In this document: positions 24,056 through 36,480 of the stretch, piece after piece
Numbering within the stretch: the stretch's first letter is position 1
How the letters are laid out: every line of letters begins with the position of its first letter
The notes under the pieces: model-generated
Seen by the model: the letters and a program-made list of their open reading frames with translations, nothing else
Database searches by the model: none
What the model was told of the DNA's origin: nothing
Program-made: the position numbers and the translations under genes
Source of the DNA: Anadara kagoshimensis
Lineage: Eukaryota > Mollusca > Bivalvia > Arcoida > Arcidae
Reading direction: 5' to 3'
DNA length: 64,000 nucleotides
NCBI GenBank assembly: GCA_021292105.1
Contig: CM037870.1
Location: 43,418,576-43,482,575 of the forward strand

Positions 24056-24674
24056 TATTTATATTTATATTCGTTTCAAAAGTTTAAAAATCCATGATAC
24101 TTTCTACCAGATATATTTTGTCAAATTAGAAAAAGAAGAATAAAAGCCCGCTGATTTTATCTCTCGTGTTAACACTCTCCATGACTTCAACCCATGAACG
24201 GGTCATAACGAAACTACAAATTAACGAAAGTAAAAGCTTATTTATATATAAATATTGCCTACAATCGGAATATTAAAAATAAAATTAATGTCAACATTAA
24301 GAACGCCAAAAAAACCACAAATTCTTACATAATTGACGCGATTCTAACCACCCGATTTTTGCTTTACCTAGAAAATTGCATATTCAAGCTGGTAACGTGA
24401 CCAGACTTACAGCCCTTAATTATCGAAATTGAAACGTAAACATAAAGATATCCAATTTATTTCCAGATGGGTAATTGTCTTTGTTTTTCTCGCAACATCA
24501 GTTAACATCATATCCATAAAAATCGTAATGGGTAAGCGCTGGAGGTGTGAAAATCTTTAAGTAACTGACTACGAGAAATACAATTATGTAACTTTGTTTA
24601 TAAAAATTAAAAGTAAATAACACATAGCGAAGTTATAGAATTATTGAATATATTATTTTAATTTATTTTGTCAG

Positions 24675-24905
24675 GGAACAGCGCCATACCCTGTAACGTT
24701 TATGCCAAACAATTATTTCTATTGGTTATTGAATTGCGAAAAATTTTCTGCGAAATTGCGGCGTAAACGCTTTCCAAAACGTTCCACTCAAACGTTAAGA
24801 GGTATGGATAACGTGTTACGCTGGCGAACTTCACAAGCTTTGTACCAGAAATCCCAGTCTGATGATAAACTTATTAAATATACATTTAACGTCTTAAGGA
24901 TTTGA
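24675..24905 (+). CDS. Possible 3' terminal exon, unknown protein
   Basis: A good acceptor (TTTAATTTATTTTGTCAG) precedes 76 in-frame codons, starting GTAPYPVTFMPNNYFYW and ending KYTFNVLRI then TGA. Base composition is a little richer in GC than the flanks and the middle is basic (KLRRKRFPKRS). I recognise no family and found no partner exon, so chance is the better explanation. Confidence 0.15.
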   Translation, partial: GTAPYPVTFMPNNYFYWLLNCEKFSAKLRRKRFPKRSTQTLRGMDNVLRWRTSQALYQKSQSDDKLIKYTFNVLRI

Positions 24906-25737
24906 TGTTCTGGTTACACTTTGTATTATACTGTTGTGTTTGTGTATAAATTCCAGATAAACCGGTAATACTAGTCAATATTTAAGAGATAAACAAAATC
25001 CCTAAATAAATAACACATAAAAAGTTAAAAGGTATAGAAAAATATACAAATGACCTATAGTTGTATATCATAACCCGGATCATATATTCGGTTAGTGTTA
25101 GTAAACTACATATAAAAACATGTACTAACAGTCGTAGCTCAATGGACATTATTGGTGTAAAACAAAACTTTTTTTGCAAATACAAAAACGATAAAATGTA
25201 AAGCAACAGCAAATTTAAAGTAGGTGCATCGGTGAGCAAGTGGTTCAGGTGTTAGCAGTCATATTTCATTAGGTTTGACCCAGGAATGGGAAAATATTTT
25301 TCCTTTTCGAACAGAGTGGTCTGCAATGTTTATCTGTATCATTGCTGGCAAGTTTATAATAGGCCTAAAGGAAGCTTTAAGTACGTGTAGACTTGTGAAA
25401 CATATCAAAAACAGTTGAGCAAAAATCCATGTACCACATGAACTTGTGATTAGAATAATCTTTGAGGTTAATTTGACAATACTATATCACCTTGGTACCA
25501 TTTTACAAGGACTTCTGTGCGACTAGAAAATGTACAATCGTGTATAATATAACCTTTAGGATACAATACAAACATAGATGTAAAGTTATCCATTGACGTA
25601 ATAACATCTCATTGTAAATAATTGCAGCATTAGTCTTATATTACGCATATGATACTGTTTTTTTAAATAGAAAATTAATTCGCCTAATTTGCAAGAAAAC
25701 TTCACATCGGGTTTTTGTCAACATGTATGTATCGTCA

Positions 25738-25784
25738 AAAATAAATAAATAAATAAGTAAATAAATAAATAAATAAATAAATAA
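25738..25784. repeat. (AAAT)n microsatellite
   Basis: AAAT tetranucleotides with one AAGT interruption. Confidence 0.95.
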
Positions 25785-26727
25785 GGAGAATATAAAAATA
25801 TTTCAACACTTTTCATCTTCTTTTAATTATTTTAATAAATAATTACCAAGTGAGCTCGTTTGAAAAAAAAACAACTTGAGATCAAACTTTAACAGGTGTT
25901 TCGTTTTGTGAAAATTTTTAAAATTGTTTGTTAAAATTCTCCAGACTACTTACCAATTCATTTCATCTGGATGCTCTGTAATTTTATTTTATTATTTTTT
26001 TTAGGTTTTTTGTAGGTTTTGATATTTCCAAACTTATAGTTATATTGGATAATGTATTCTTGTTCATTGATTCAGATAAGGTCTTAAGACTAATGCATAG
26101 GAACAAACCTAGCCTATCCATTTACTTGTTAATTAAGTCTTTAGAATATATTACTATATCAAATTGTAACCTTGCAAAGAACATTTGTAAGTCACTTGGA
26201 TAATGCTATGGCAATGGAAATTAACTTTAGTTTGACATTTCATAATGACAATGAAGTGAGCAATGTTTATAAACAGCACTGAAGATAATCTGGGGGTTAA
26301 CATTGAGGACCAAATATTCACAATATTTTTTACAAAGTGCATCACTCTATCTTCACCGAATACTCCCCCTCGCTTTTAAAATTTTCCTGTTGTAATTTCG
26401 CATCTGATACCGTGATTACTCAGTATTGGTTTAGTATGTTTTCTCTTGCATGTATAACACGTCACACATTACATTTTGTATATAAAAGATTTTCCCTTTT
26501 ATGATATTTATAGACAGTATGAACATATTCTTCCTATATTCATAGTTTTAAGTTTATGAAAAGATTTATTGACTTTCATAAAGTGATAATGGAAATATTT
26601 TTTTTTTCATTGTTAATTTTCTGTCTATATACAAACCAATCAAACAATATAATGCAGAAGCGTCAACTTACAACACAACTATTGCAACATGTGTACTTTG
26701 GTTATAGCAATTGTAACCAAGAGCACA

Positions 26728-26892
26728 TAATCAAAAACAAACACACTAATCCATGTCTGAATCAGAATCCAGAAGCAAAGTAAAAACTGACAAGTTATAT
26801 TAGACACGTGAACTTCCACCATGCAGGGAAGTGAGGCCAGTTGCTACGAAAGGGTAAGGACCTCCTGTTTAGCTAGCTACACTCGCCACATT
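26728..26892 (+). repeat. Dispersed family A copy
   Basis: Good copy: ATCAAAAACAAACACACTAA, CCAGAAGCAAAGTAAAAACT, GTGAACTTCCACCATGCAGG, AGGGTAAGGACCTCCTGTTT, AGCTAGCTACACTCGCCAC. Confidence 0.85.
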
Positions 26893-29760
26893 TGTAACTA
26901 TTTTAAGTGAAATTGGACAACTAAATCGAAATGAAAAATCACTTAACATTGCATCTTATTATATAGGATCCTATTTCCAAAGTGATTCCTAAAAACAAAT
27001 ATGTGTATTTGATTTTTGAAAATAAAATAAAATAGAAAAAAGAAGTAAACCCATGCATTCATCAATGTGCATGTAGGATGACAACTTTATAATTTTACGG
27101 ATTACAAGTTAATTGTCCATTGTATAAACATAAGTACTAGATAAATTTACGGAAACACTAGCGGAAGGAAGTAATTTCGTTGACAGTTTTTGTTTTAACG
27201 GGATCAAATACCTTTTGACATCCCTCTCCCATTGTTTTTTAACATGTGACATTATGTTGTTAACAGATGACTTCTAAGTAACACATGTGGTTTGACTCTA
27301 ATGTGCTCGCACCTGTGATAATCATGAGCAATTAAAAAGAAACAAAATGTTTTTTCTTGTAATGAGTTCATTGGCGTTTATTATTATCAAAAAACGTAAA
27401 TAGATTTTAATTTAAAATTTTCAATTTGAAGCTTAACCATTTTTTAACATTTTTTAGATATCCATAGCAAGCATGACCCAGTACACTCATTTACACAATA
27501 TTTTTAGAATTTCGAAATCTTACATCATTTTTAATGTTTGGGGTTTTACAATCACGTGTCATACAGTAGTTATCAGAGATTGTGTACCCAACCATACATC
27601 AAGCACATGTTAATAGTGTTTATTAGTATTATATTAGGTATCGACTAAATAGTTCTAGAACATATAAAGTATTTGTTATTTTAGCCGTGTAACAAGTTTG
27701 TTTTCTAATTTATCTTTTCAACTGTTTGCGTTTTATTGTAGAACAGATATCAATGTAATTAAACTATGACATACAAACAAACGAAAAAATTATAAGAAAG
27801 CAAAGCAACACATATAGAGACCACTCATTCCCAAACTCCCCACCGTCACTGGGCAGTAGGTACAGGTTTTCAGGTCACGTATACGAAGCAGACATATCAT
27901 GATGAAAGTTCCAAATAAATGAAGATTTATTTTACTTATACAATATGCAAATATACAATTTGCAATGTATGCTTTTCATGCGTCTCAGTTCGCATAAGTC
28001 TGAAAACATTTTAGTTAGTTCTTGAAACATATACAGACGTTGCGAAATATCTTAAAATAGAACAAATTTTTTATAATAAAAAGAGAACAAACACATTCAG
28101 AAAAAGTAGAACTGGTAAATAAAACATAAATATTAAGTATAGGAAAGCAGCATAGATTTGAATGAAATAGTATCAAGCACGGGGTTGTTAAGTCATCATC
28201 ACGCCTGTGAATGCGTTTATCATTTCATTTTGTGCATATTCATTATGAATTAGCATATAGGGTTGTGTCTATGATTATATCAATGATGTAAATGTTATCA
28301 ATTAGAGGTCATTTTATAGAACTTTGTCTAAGGATCTACCTGACGCACAAATTATTTATATTAGTTCAAACGTAAACATATATTAAACTGCTGAATTTGT
28401 TTGTCTTTAAGTAAGATATGACGAAATAGTTCAGTATCTGTTTTTAATGATATGCTCGATAAAACTAAAGGGTTAATAATACATTTATATCCAAAATCGG
28501 TTACACAATCGCTATACGTATTCTCATGTCTGGTACTTGGAATTTAAATTTTGCAATGTCAAAATTAATAGAAAAGGATGCACATTATATCAGCATTGGT
28601 TCTCATGATAAAAAATACATATTTTATATTAAGAATTACAAGTTGTCTGAATTTAAACAACGGAAAAGTGAAACTATAGAAAATCGTTAAAATGGATACC
28701 TCTAGGTAGGGTACTAATAAATACTGTTGGATCATATTCCCCATATGCCAAAATCTGAAAAGTATTTCGTAATCGTTATTTGGTATTTCATAATTTACAT
28801 AGTGCTGATCTTCATTATTTGATCAGAATATAAATCGTAATAGTGTTGTATATTTATTATATAATGAAGAGATGAGCATTGTTAATCGATAGGAGGTGCT
28901 TGAGCACCAAGCATCACTTCCTTGGTGTGGGGATTTCGTTTTAAATTCAATTTACCAGTTTTCAATTTTTTTTACTTTGATTTTGGGAAGTTTGATTGGA
29001 ACATTGACTGATATCTTTGTTTTTGATTTATTTTTCTAATCTCTCATAATTATGAAATCAGTAGAAACAGCTTGAACCCAGACGGTGTTAAATTAAAGGT
29101 GTAACCATTTAAATTTCTTGAGTTTTATAATGTCAGACACTAAACTAAAATGTGCTTAAAAACTTTTATGAACTCCTTTCAAAACTGTTTTGCAACCTGG
29201 GATTTTCCCTGATTTCGATTTCATTATTACGTACGATTTTACATTGTGTGTTTCAAAGCAACAGGTAGATCTATGAATATTTCGAAGAACTAAACTTTCT
29301 CTAAAAATCCACATTGACAAGACTTAATTAATGGGTCATTTTCAGGGTATGTGAACTATTTTTGTATTTTACAGACGTTCGATATTTATCATGATATGAC
29401 TTGTGAAGATATTTTTATTTCACCACTTACCACAAGCCCTGAGTGTTTATTTATTAGATAGTTAGTAGGCAAAACTACTTAATAATTGACAGAGAAGAAA
29501 ATAAAACAAATATAAATGACATTATTAATCAGCGTTATCGTACTGTCAAATCAAACTCAGATATATATTATGTAGGTCAGTCTCATTTGCGTATCTCCAT
29601 ATCTCTTATTGCTATTGTCTACTTTGTATTTATGAAGAGAAATTTTGAGATTGTCTGAACTGAAAACTGGACATTTGGCCTGCAACATGGAGCAATGCAA
29701 TGATCTCACGAAAACGACGACGACACAGATGACACAGATAGCGTAAGACAACCATAAGAC
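26893..29760. other. AT-rich intergenic sequence
   Basis: No gene or recognisable element. Short ORFs here show no splice-site framing or known motifs. Confidence 0.5.
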
Positions 29761-29774
29761 ACGTAAATGAAACG

Positions 29775-29860
29775 CATCACTTTGAACTTAAACATTTCCT
29801 AACTTTTCCCTAAGTTCAAACTTAGGAATGAACTTAAGAACGAACTTACGAGCGCAAAAA
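29775..29860. repeat. Inverted TAAGTTC-rich patch
   Basis: Contains CCTAAGTTCAAACTTAGG, a perfect small hairpin, and neighbouring AACTTAAGAACGAACTTACG repeats of the same theme. Confidence 0.5.
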
Positions 29861-29873
29861 CGTTTTTCGTTAT

Positions 29874-29905
29874 CGGGGGAGGGGGACGGGGGGGGGGGGG
29901 GGGGG
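29874..29905. repeat. Poly-G tract
   Basis: About 30 bp almost all G with two interruptions (A and AC). Could form G-quadruplexes and is prone to assembly error. Confidence 0.95.
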
Positions 29906-30549
29906 TTCAAATTAAACATGGAACAATTGCGTTTATTAAGGGATTTCTATTTCCGCTGAAATTCGAATTCAGTATTTTCGTAATTTAGAATTTTCTGAGA
30001 TTGCAAGTTCTAGAATAGTTTTATCATTTTCAGAGGAAACCTTAATATTGGCTATTACATGACACCATATTCAATATTTTTCTCTTAAACACAAAGAATC
30101 TGATTATTAATTATCATATTTATTAATTCTTCCTGAACATTTTTGTAGCCAAATTCGTGGGCCGACAGCCATAAAAACTAACAGAAAAGGTGTGAATCTT
30201 GTTATTTTGTGGGAAATGGAGTTACATTTATGAAGACAAATCTTTGGTTTCCCTGTCAAAGAAGGCTATAAATAAATGTTATATTAAGTATATATTTAAC
30301 ATAATGTCCCCCCAACCAAATCACTTGTCAAGAAATATATCACTGTATTATCTAAGGGGAGTACAAGTTACCATAAATTAAACTGAAATATCTGCACATT
30401 TATAGTGTCTTTCTGACATAGACCGGGATATTTGTGTTTGATTAAAACACATGCGTAAATAAAGTGATTTGTAGCTGACATTTTATTAACAAAAGTCAAA
30501 TAAAAAACCAGAAAAATGAACAGAACAAAATGCAATGTCAATAACTAGA

Positions 30550-30790
30550 ATAAACGCTGAGAGCTAAATATCCCCGCCCCCAACATTTACAAGGACGCGA
30601 TCTTGGCCTTTCTGATATGACCTTGGTTCAAGGTCATGACACATCTTTGGACCATGTAGATTATTAATGTAAAGTTTTATGACAGTCATGAAAAAGAATT
30701 ATGATGATTTTACACGGACAAATAGACAGATGGACATGGTGATTGCGATATCCCTCAAACTAGTTTGCGGGGGGAGGGGGGTTGTATATT
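30550..30790 (+). repeat. Dispersed family D, copy 1
   Basis: Pairs with 62505-62745: GAGCTAAATATCCCC, GATATGACCTTGGTTCAAGG, TCATGACACATCTTTGGACC, TTTTATGACAGTC, TTTTACACGGACA, AAACTAGTTTGCG. A retroposon 3' region is possible; no ORF. Confidence 0.75.
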
Positions 30791-31326
30791 TAATTGACTT
30801 GACCCAGGCTGACCAATCGACGGATTTATCCGTTTGATGGATTTGTACATAAAAACGGATAGACAGCTGACGGATAAAATGAAAAAGTCAACCAGACAAT
30901 TTTTACAATTTTTGACGTTTTTTAAATTAAAAGTACTAAAAATTCGGACTTTTGTCTAGAATTGTACCAAAACTCAATAAAGAAGTCCTAAATGGCAACC
31001 TTACACACTAAAAAAATGTACCAATCTGGACAAATAGATAATTTGATTGGTAAGCATATTAACTAGTTGTATAAACTCCAGAATTTGGAAGGTAAATAGG
31101 ACGGGCATACTTTGACGAGTAAAAGTGATGCAGTTCAGTAATTAAAGTCTCTTTGACATTAATGCAACATTTTGTCCAATTGAAAGTACAAAAGGTAGAA
31201 AATATGGTAAACAACTTACTAAAAACAAGGTAAGTTCCTTCCATCAGATTGTTTTCAGAAACTTTCCATGGCCAGGCATTGCTTACCATTTCAGATCACC
31301 TACCTCACTTTCGTGTGTTAAACTTA

Positions 31327-31400
31327 ATTTTCAAGTTTTCAAAGTTTTTACTTTGCTTTTAGAATTTTGATTGAAGCATGGACGGGTGTGTTTGTTTTCA
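31327..31400 (-). repeat. Dispersed family A, end fragment
   Basis: Reverse orientation: AAAGTTTTTACTTTGCTTTT, AGAATTTTGATTGAAGCATG, GTGTGTTTGTTTT. Only the leading end of the family is present. Confidence 0.6.
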
Positions 31401-31652
31401 AATACGTTGAGTCGTTTAGAGACAAAACAGAATTTGATGTATTTTGTTATAAAACTACATAAATGTGTAGCACATTCTTGCAATTTCATTCTTTCAGAAA
31501 ATGCCTGATCTCCCATCATTAAAATCTAGTCTTGAACGTTACTTTTCCGAGTACAAGAAGCTTAAGGATATTCAAGCGAAAATATTCTAAGACAAAAGCA
31601 TACATGTACATGAAGCTTCATTATTTACATATTATACCAGTTTTTATTTTAC

Positions 31653-31721
31653 AGCACTGTCATGTGCTGATTTTGAATGCATTATTTTGATAAAAATTCA
31701 AAATCAGCACATGACAGCACT
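31653..31721. repeat. 25-bp inverted repeat, 19-bp loop
   Basis: Arms 31653-31677 and 31697-31721 match at 23 of 25 positions (core CTGTCATGTGCTGATTTTGA). A second, related AGCACTA/TAGTGCT pairing continues to 31766 on the minus strand. Confidence 0.9.
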
Positions 31722-32542
31722 AGAAAGGACGGCCGGTCTGGAATACAATTCCTCATCAGTAGTGCTTTGACCAAAATTTTGAAACTAATTTTTTAGATGT
31801 TGACTGAAAGATACCCAAAAGAACTAACATATATTTTTCAAAAATTAGCTAAGAACTATGTTGCATGAGGGAGTAAACCTTAGTTTATGAGGAAATTCAG
31901 ATTTTAACTAGCAGCAAATTTAGAATATAGTTTATTTCTGACAACAATACACATAATACATAATTAATTAAAATTTCGTTTTACAATAATTCTTCTTTTT
32001 GACTTCACATTATTATATGTCATACATATTAGCTGAATTGTGGTTTATTGGTGAGATTATACTATGGATGGGATAAAGTACACCTTAGTAATTATAAATC
32101 ACCTTGTTATTAACACATCATTATTTAACTCAGACCCTTACAAATTAATTAACTTTTTATGCAAAATGAACGGAACGGATATGACCTACTAGCAACAGAA
32201 CATTTATTCTTCATTTTATTGCTGCAAAAAAGTACAAAAGACTACAAAAACATCCATTGAGCAAGTAGGCAAGTAGAACAGCATTGTTTTCTAAGTAGAC
32301 GACAGAATGAATTCGAAACAGGGGTTAAACTAGATCAAATTGTTATGCGGATTTAAACTACGCACCATGACCCAAATTCAGCAGACACACATTAATTTTT
32401 AATGCAGAACCGTGACTAGATCGACACGAAAGCCACTACAACCCAGGTTTAACACACACCTACATCTACACGAATTCGGATATACTTATCAATATATACA
32501 TAATTTAAAGAATTTTATGCTTAATTTCATTACAATAATGAC

Positions 32543-32830
32543 TGCCTCGATAGCGCAATGTTAGAGGTCAACAGTAGGTCATGGGTTCGAACCCCCAGTC
32601 GGGTTATACACTAGGCTTTAAAATCTGAGACAGCGCTTCCTCGCATGACGACTTGAATTAATAGTAGGACAGAGTATATACTGGTCCACCCGGTGCCAGG
32701 ATAATGGAACTGGGGGAGTGGTTTTCTTGTCTGCGACGTACTGACTCTGTGAGGTTACCACCTTAACGTAGCCGTGAGTGTGGGTTAGTACAAGGGAGAC
32801 CATAAAACACGCGTACACACCTCGCGCATA
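32543..32830 (+). mobile_element. tRNA-derived SINE
   Basis: The head is tRNA-like: GCCTCGATAGCGCAAT (A box from 32551) and a perfect B box GGGTTCGAACCC (32583-32594). The 3' side of a cloverleaf is not kept, so it is not a working tRNA. The body runs to about 32830 with no similarity that I can see to the 57-kb SINE tail. Confidence 0.6.
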
Positions 32831-33739
32831 CATGAACTTCTTGTTAGATTAATCCTTGAAGATTGATTAATTTACACTAATATGATTGTTAAGTGAATTA
32901 TGTATATTAATTTTTGAAATTATTAATTTTAATTTTATATACATGCATACATATGAAAATCGTAGTAGGCTTCTGAATTACAATAGTCATGAATAATTTT
33001 AACATCATATTAAATATTAACAGTTTTGAATCTAAAGACCTTCATTATTGAAACAATAGTGTAACTGCAGCGATTTAATCGCCTTGTCAAATTCTCTAGA
33101 AATGAAAATTTTACTGGGTTCTTCCAGGAAATAAAGTAATATGTCAGTAAGACGGTATTTAAGATGTCGTCAACTGTCAAGCAGGATTCAGCTCCACAGG
33201 TTTACCTGTCAAGGAAAGTGTCATCGTCATGTAAAACAGAATTTTTTATTTAAAGCAAATTATGACCTGCACCAAAACGTCTTTGGGTTATTCGTTAACA
33301 AAGTATATATTCATTGTGTTTATTATATATATATATTTCAACGTCAAATTTAAACTAATGTGTCTTGAATGCATAATGTTACAGTCATTGTTCAACATTG
33401 TAATATATGCAATAAAAGAGAACTATATAATCTATAAGCCGCTTAAGCCGATACACAAAACCTGTACAACATAACAGACTCATTAGCATTTCTGATGCTA
33501 TATTTGTAATTTTCTTAAATTCTTAAGTCCGTGAGTTTTAATTTTAGTTTCACATAGTTATCTAATGAGTGATATGAAGTGTCAGTTTTGAACTAAAATT
33601 ACAAACAATAAAACTCAAAACTGTCGTCAACATATCAGACAGAATTCAGTCTGAATCATCAAGAATGGCACTAAACTTAGCAATCTGAGAAACAAGACTA
33701 ACAAACTGTATAATCTATATTTTTATATACGTACACATG

Positions 33740-33900
33740 ACTATTGAATGAGGAATCGGCAGCTAATCCCGACCTCTCCATAGTTATATATCGATATCTT
33801 TTCAGCCATCTCTCGACACTCGGCCACTCGGCACCCAAGCTTCGATTACCTTTTCGTAAGCTCGGTGTTAAACTTTTAACAGGTCTGTACTGTAGCTAGG
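33740..33900 (+). repeat. Dispersed family B, copy 2
   Basis: GACCTCTCCATAGTTATATA, TCGACACTCGGCCACTCGG, GCTCGGTGTTAAACTTTTAA, CAGGTCTGTACTGTAGCT. Matches 41915-42135 in order. Confidence 0.5.
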
Positions 33901-34980
33901 TCGTTCTTGAAGATTGTACAAACAGTACGCAAGAAATAAGGAAAGTACAAATGAATTAAGGTAAATTGATTGATAATAAAACGACAGATTTTGAACAGAC
34001 AACCAGCAAAAAGTAAAATGGTTTTAAGTAGTATGTAGTAAGGTTCAACTTTGTTTGCAGAACCTTACCCATTTAAAACCAATGGCCCTACAAATTGCAA
34101 TTCACATGTTTTAACATTTAAAATCATAGGTACAAAAGTCTTATTAAACAAAACAGTAAACAGACAATAAACAATACGTATTGAAAAAAAACTTAATTGC
34201 AATTTGCAATGGTCAGAAATATACAAGAATTTCGAAAACATAAAATCTATAACATTTTTTTTCAAAAATAACACATTTGGGTTTTATCGTCATAAAGTTG
34301 TTGACATTGTAAAAGAAAATGAATAAGCCAAAAGACCATGAGTATCCTATTGGCTACTGTTTATGGACGAAAATTCTAGAAATGATAAACAAAACAACAA
34401 AAAACTGAAACAATCGTGACAATAGCACGAAGAGGACTTGCACATTTCAACTGTATCAAGGCAGCAAAAACAAATGCTACATTCCACAAATACAAAATAT
34501 TGCAAATGTTTCTAAATACCAAAATAATGAATATTCTGGAAAGATGTTTCAAGCTTTAAATACCCTTATTAAATGATAAAGAATTTTCTAAAAACATCTG
34601 TGTACACTGAACGTGTCGACATAACTCTACAATGATTCATATACAATTATGTATATATTTATTTGATATATATCATTTGTTTTCACATAGCATTATAAAA
34701 TGTTGTTTACCGTTAAACAGACACAGGAAATATGCACATATTTAGATGCACATATTTCATTGTAAATACAAAGTTGTTTATTGTACCTTGTTACGTAACT
34801 GCAGCGCAGTGAGACGAGTAAAGACTACCGTCAGTGTTTATAAACACACAACAGACTAGGTTTGCACCAAACAAATCAAACGGGACAGAACTACGTAAAA
34901 TCTTATTGTGCGAGTGTACAGTGTTTTGCGCGATTGTATATAACCCTTATTATAACTAAATAAATTCATTTCAAATAGGC

Positions 34981-35130
34981 TTAGCATGATAAAGAGCCCT
35001 GCTGTATAATGCCATAAGCGCAACGCACAGGCAAAATTGCTGCACCTTCACCTATAGCTGGCGACGTCACGATGTAAGTGAAGTATTCTTGACTGTGACG
35101 TTTAACACCATTACTTAACTCAACGCATTC
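34981..35130 (+). mobile_element. tRNA-derived SINE, tail fragment
   Basis: Same family as 57071-57394: GCGCAACGCACAGGCAAAAT, CCTATAGCTGGCGACGTC, GAAGTATTCTTGACTGTGAC, GTTTAACACCATTACTTAAC. No tRNA head. Confidence 0.75.
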
Positions 35131-35414
35131 AAAAAAGACTCTTTGTGTGAGCTTTGCCAAAGCATTCAAATGCCAAGTCGTCTTATATTTAGAAAAAAAA
35201 ATTATTGGCATATATTGTATGAATGAAATGCATGACTGTGGTAGAAAGAGCAAACATACGTTTTATCCGTGTCACATGTGATATCATGTGATATCATAAT
35301 TTATTTGCTCATTTGAGATGTGGGATATTGCAAAACCAATACTGTATTTTATTCAAGACAAACAAGGGATGGCCTTCTGTATTCAATCATCTGATTTAAT
35401 AGTTTTTGTAAAAT

Positions 35415-35560
35415 ATATTTTAAAATTTCAGTCGCTTTGTATATTAAAATGTGTTTAATAAAAAGAAGCTATTTTTCCAGCACATCTGAAATTTCAGTCA
35501 CTTTGTATATTTGAATGTGTTTGACAAAAACCTTTTTTCTCAGTACGTCTTTTCTTGGTT
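35415..35560. repeat. Tandem duplication, about 70 bp, two units
   Basis: AAATTTCAGTC[GA]CTTTGTAT, AT[TA][AT]AATGTGTTT and a following AAAA...CAGCAC/CAGTACGTCT end occur twice in a row. Confidence 0.8.
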
Positions 35561-35659
35561 TCTAAATCATAGGCTATGGATCCATCACTTAACAGATCAA
35601 CTGGTCGAATACAATGTATTGTCATATAATATCGAACATTAAGGGTCGCTTAATGTCTT

Positions 35660-35950
35660 AATCAAAAACAAACACACTAGTCAATGCCGGAATCACGATC
35701 CAGAAGCATGGTCAAAACTTTGAAACTGACACATCCGGTTAAACACGAGAACTTTCAGCGGGAAATTAAGACCGGAATAAGCACCCCCTGTATAGTAAAC
35801 CACACCTGTAACGTGCGTAAGCAAAACTGAGAGTGAAAGATACTTGGAAATGTGGGACGTCAAATACACCCAGACTATCCGGGACACGGAGATATCATAC
35901 TTATCAACAATACTGTGATGGCGGCCATAAAACTTTTTGAGGGCCACGAT
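35660..35950 (+). repeat. Dispersed family A, long copy
   Basis: AATCAAAAACAAACACACTA, CCAGAAGCATGGTCAAAACT, then GTGGGACGTCAAATACACCC and ATCAACAATACTGTGATGGC. Shows that the family extends beyond the common core. Confidence 0.75.
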
Positions 35951-36271
35951 AAACCTAGGCTTGCAATATTTCTGGGTCAACAATTTATTTGTAAGCAGCT
36001 TGCTCGGTTGTATAAAGTTTTCGTATTGGAAGCACAGTTTACCATTTGTCCGAAGAAGAACGACATTTTCTATATAATGTGTTGTTTGATATATCCACGT
36101 TGTGCATTATATTGATCACACAGTAAATTACATGGAATCGAACGAGTTTTAACGAATGATGTAAGTTCACATGGATATATAGAACTCTGTTATGTTTATA
36201 TGAAGAATTTTGGAAACATAACAATTCCAAACCAATGCTAGCTGTTTGTTCAAAATAAAAAAGTGTAAGTG

Positions 36272-36480
36272 GGAGTTCGTGGGTTCGAATCCTGTGTCTG
36301 ACCCATACTTAAAAGTGTTCTTTCGCAAAGCACTCGGCATCACGGTAGGCGTGGCATAAAGAGCCTTGCTGCATAATGCCGTCAGCGCGAAACACTGGCA
36401 AAATGTTTAAACCTTTGCCTATAGCTGGCTTTGTCTCGATACACATGGAATATTGACTGGGACGTTAAAAACCAAAAAGT
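36272..36480 (+). mobile_element. tRNA-derived SINE, head partly kept
   Basis: Perfect B box GGGTTCGAATCC (36281-36292), then GTGTCTGACCCATACTT, CGCAAAGCACTCGGCATCAC, GCCTATAGCTGG and GACTGGGACGTTAAAA in the same order as the full copy at 57 kb. The A box is lost. Confidence 0.75.

Larger units (their letters stand above)
24060..26727. other. AT-rich intergenic sequence
   Basis: Apart from the possible exon at 24675-24905 and the AAAT tract at 25738, I see no gene, RNA or clear element. Confidence 0.5.
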
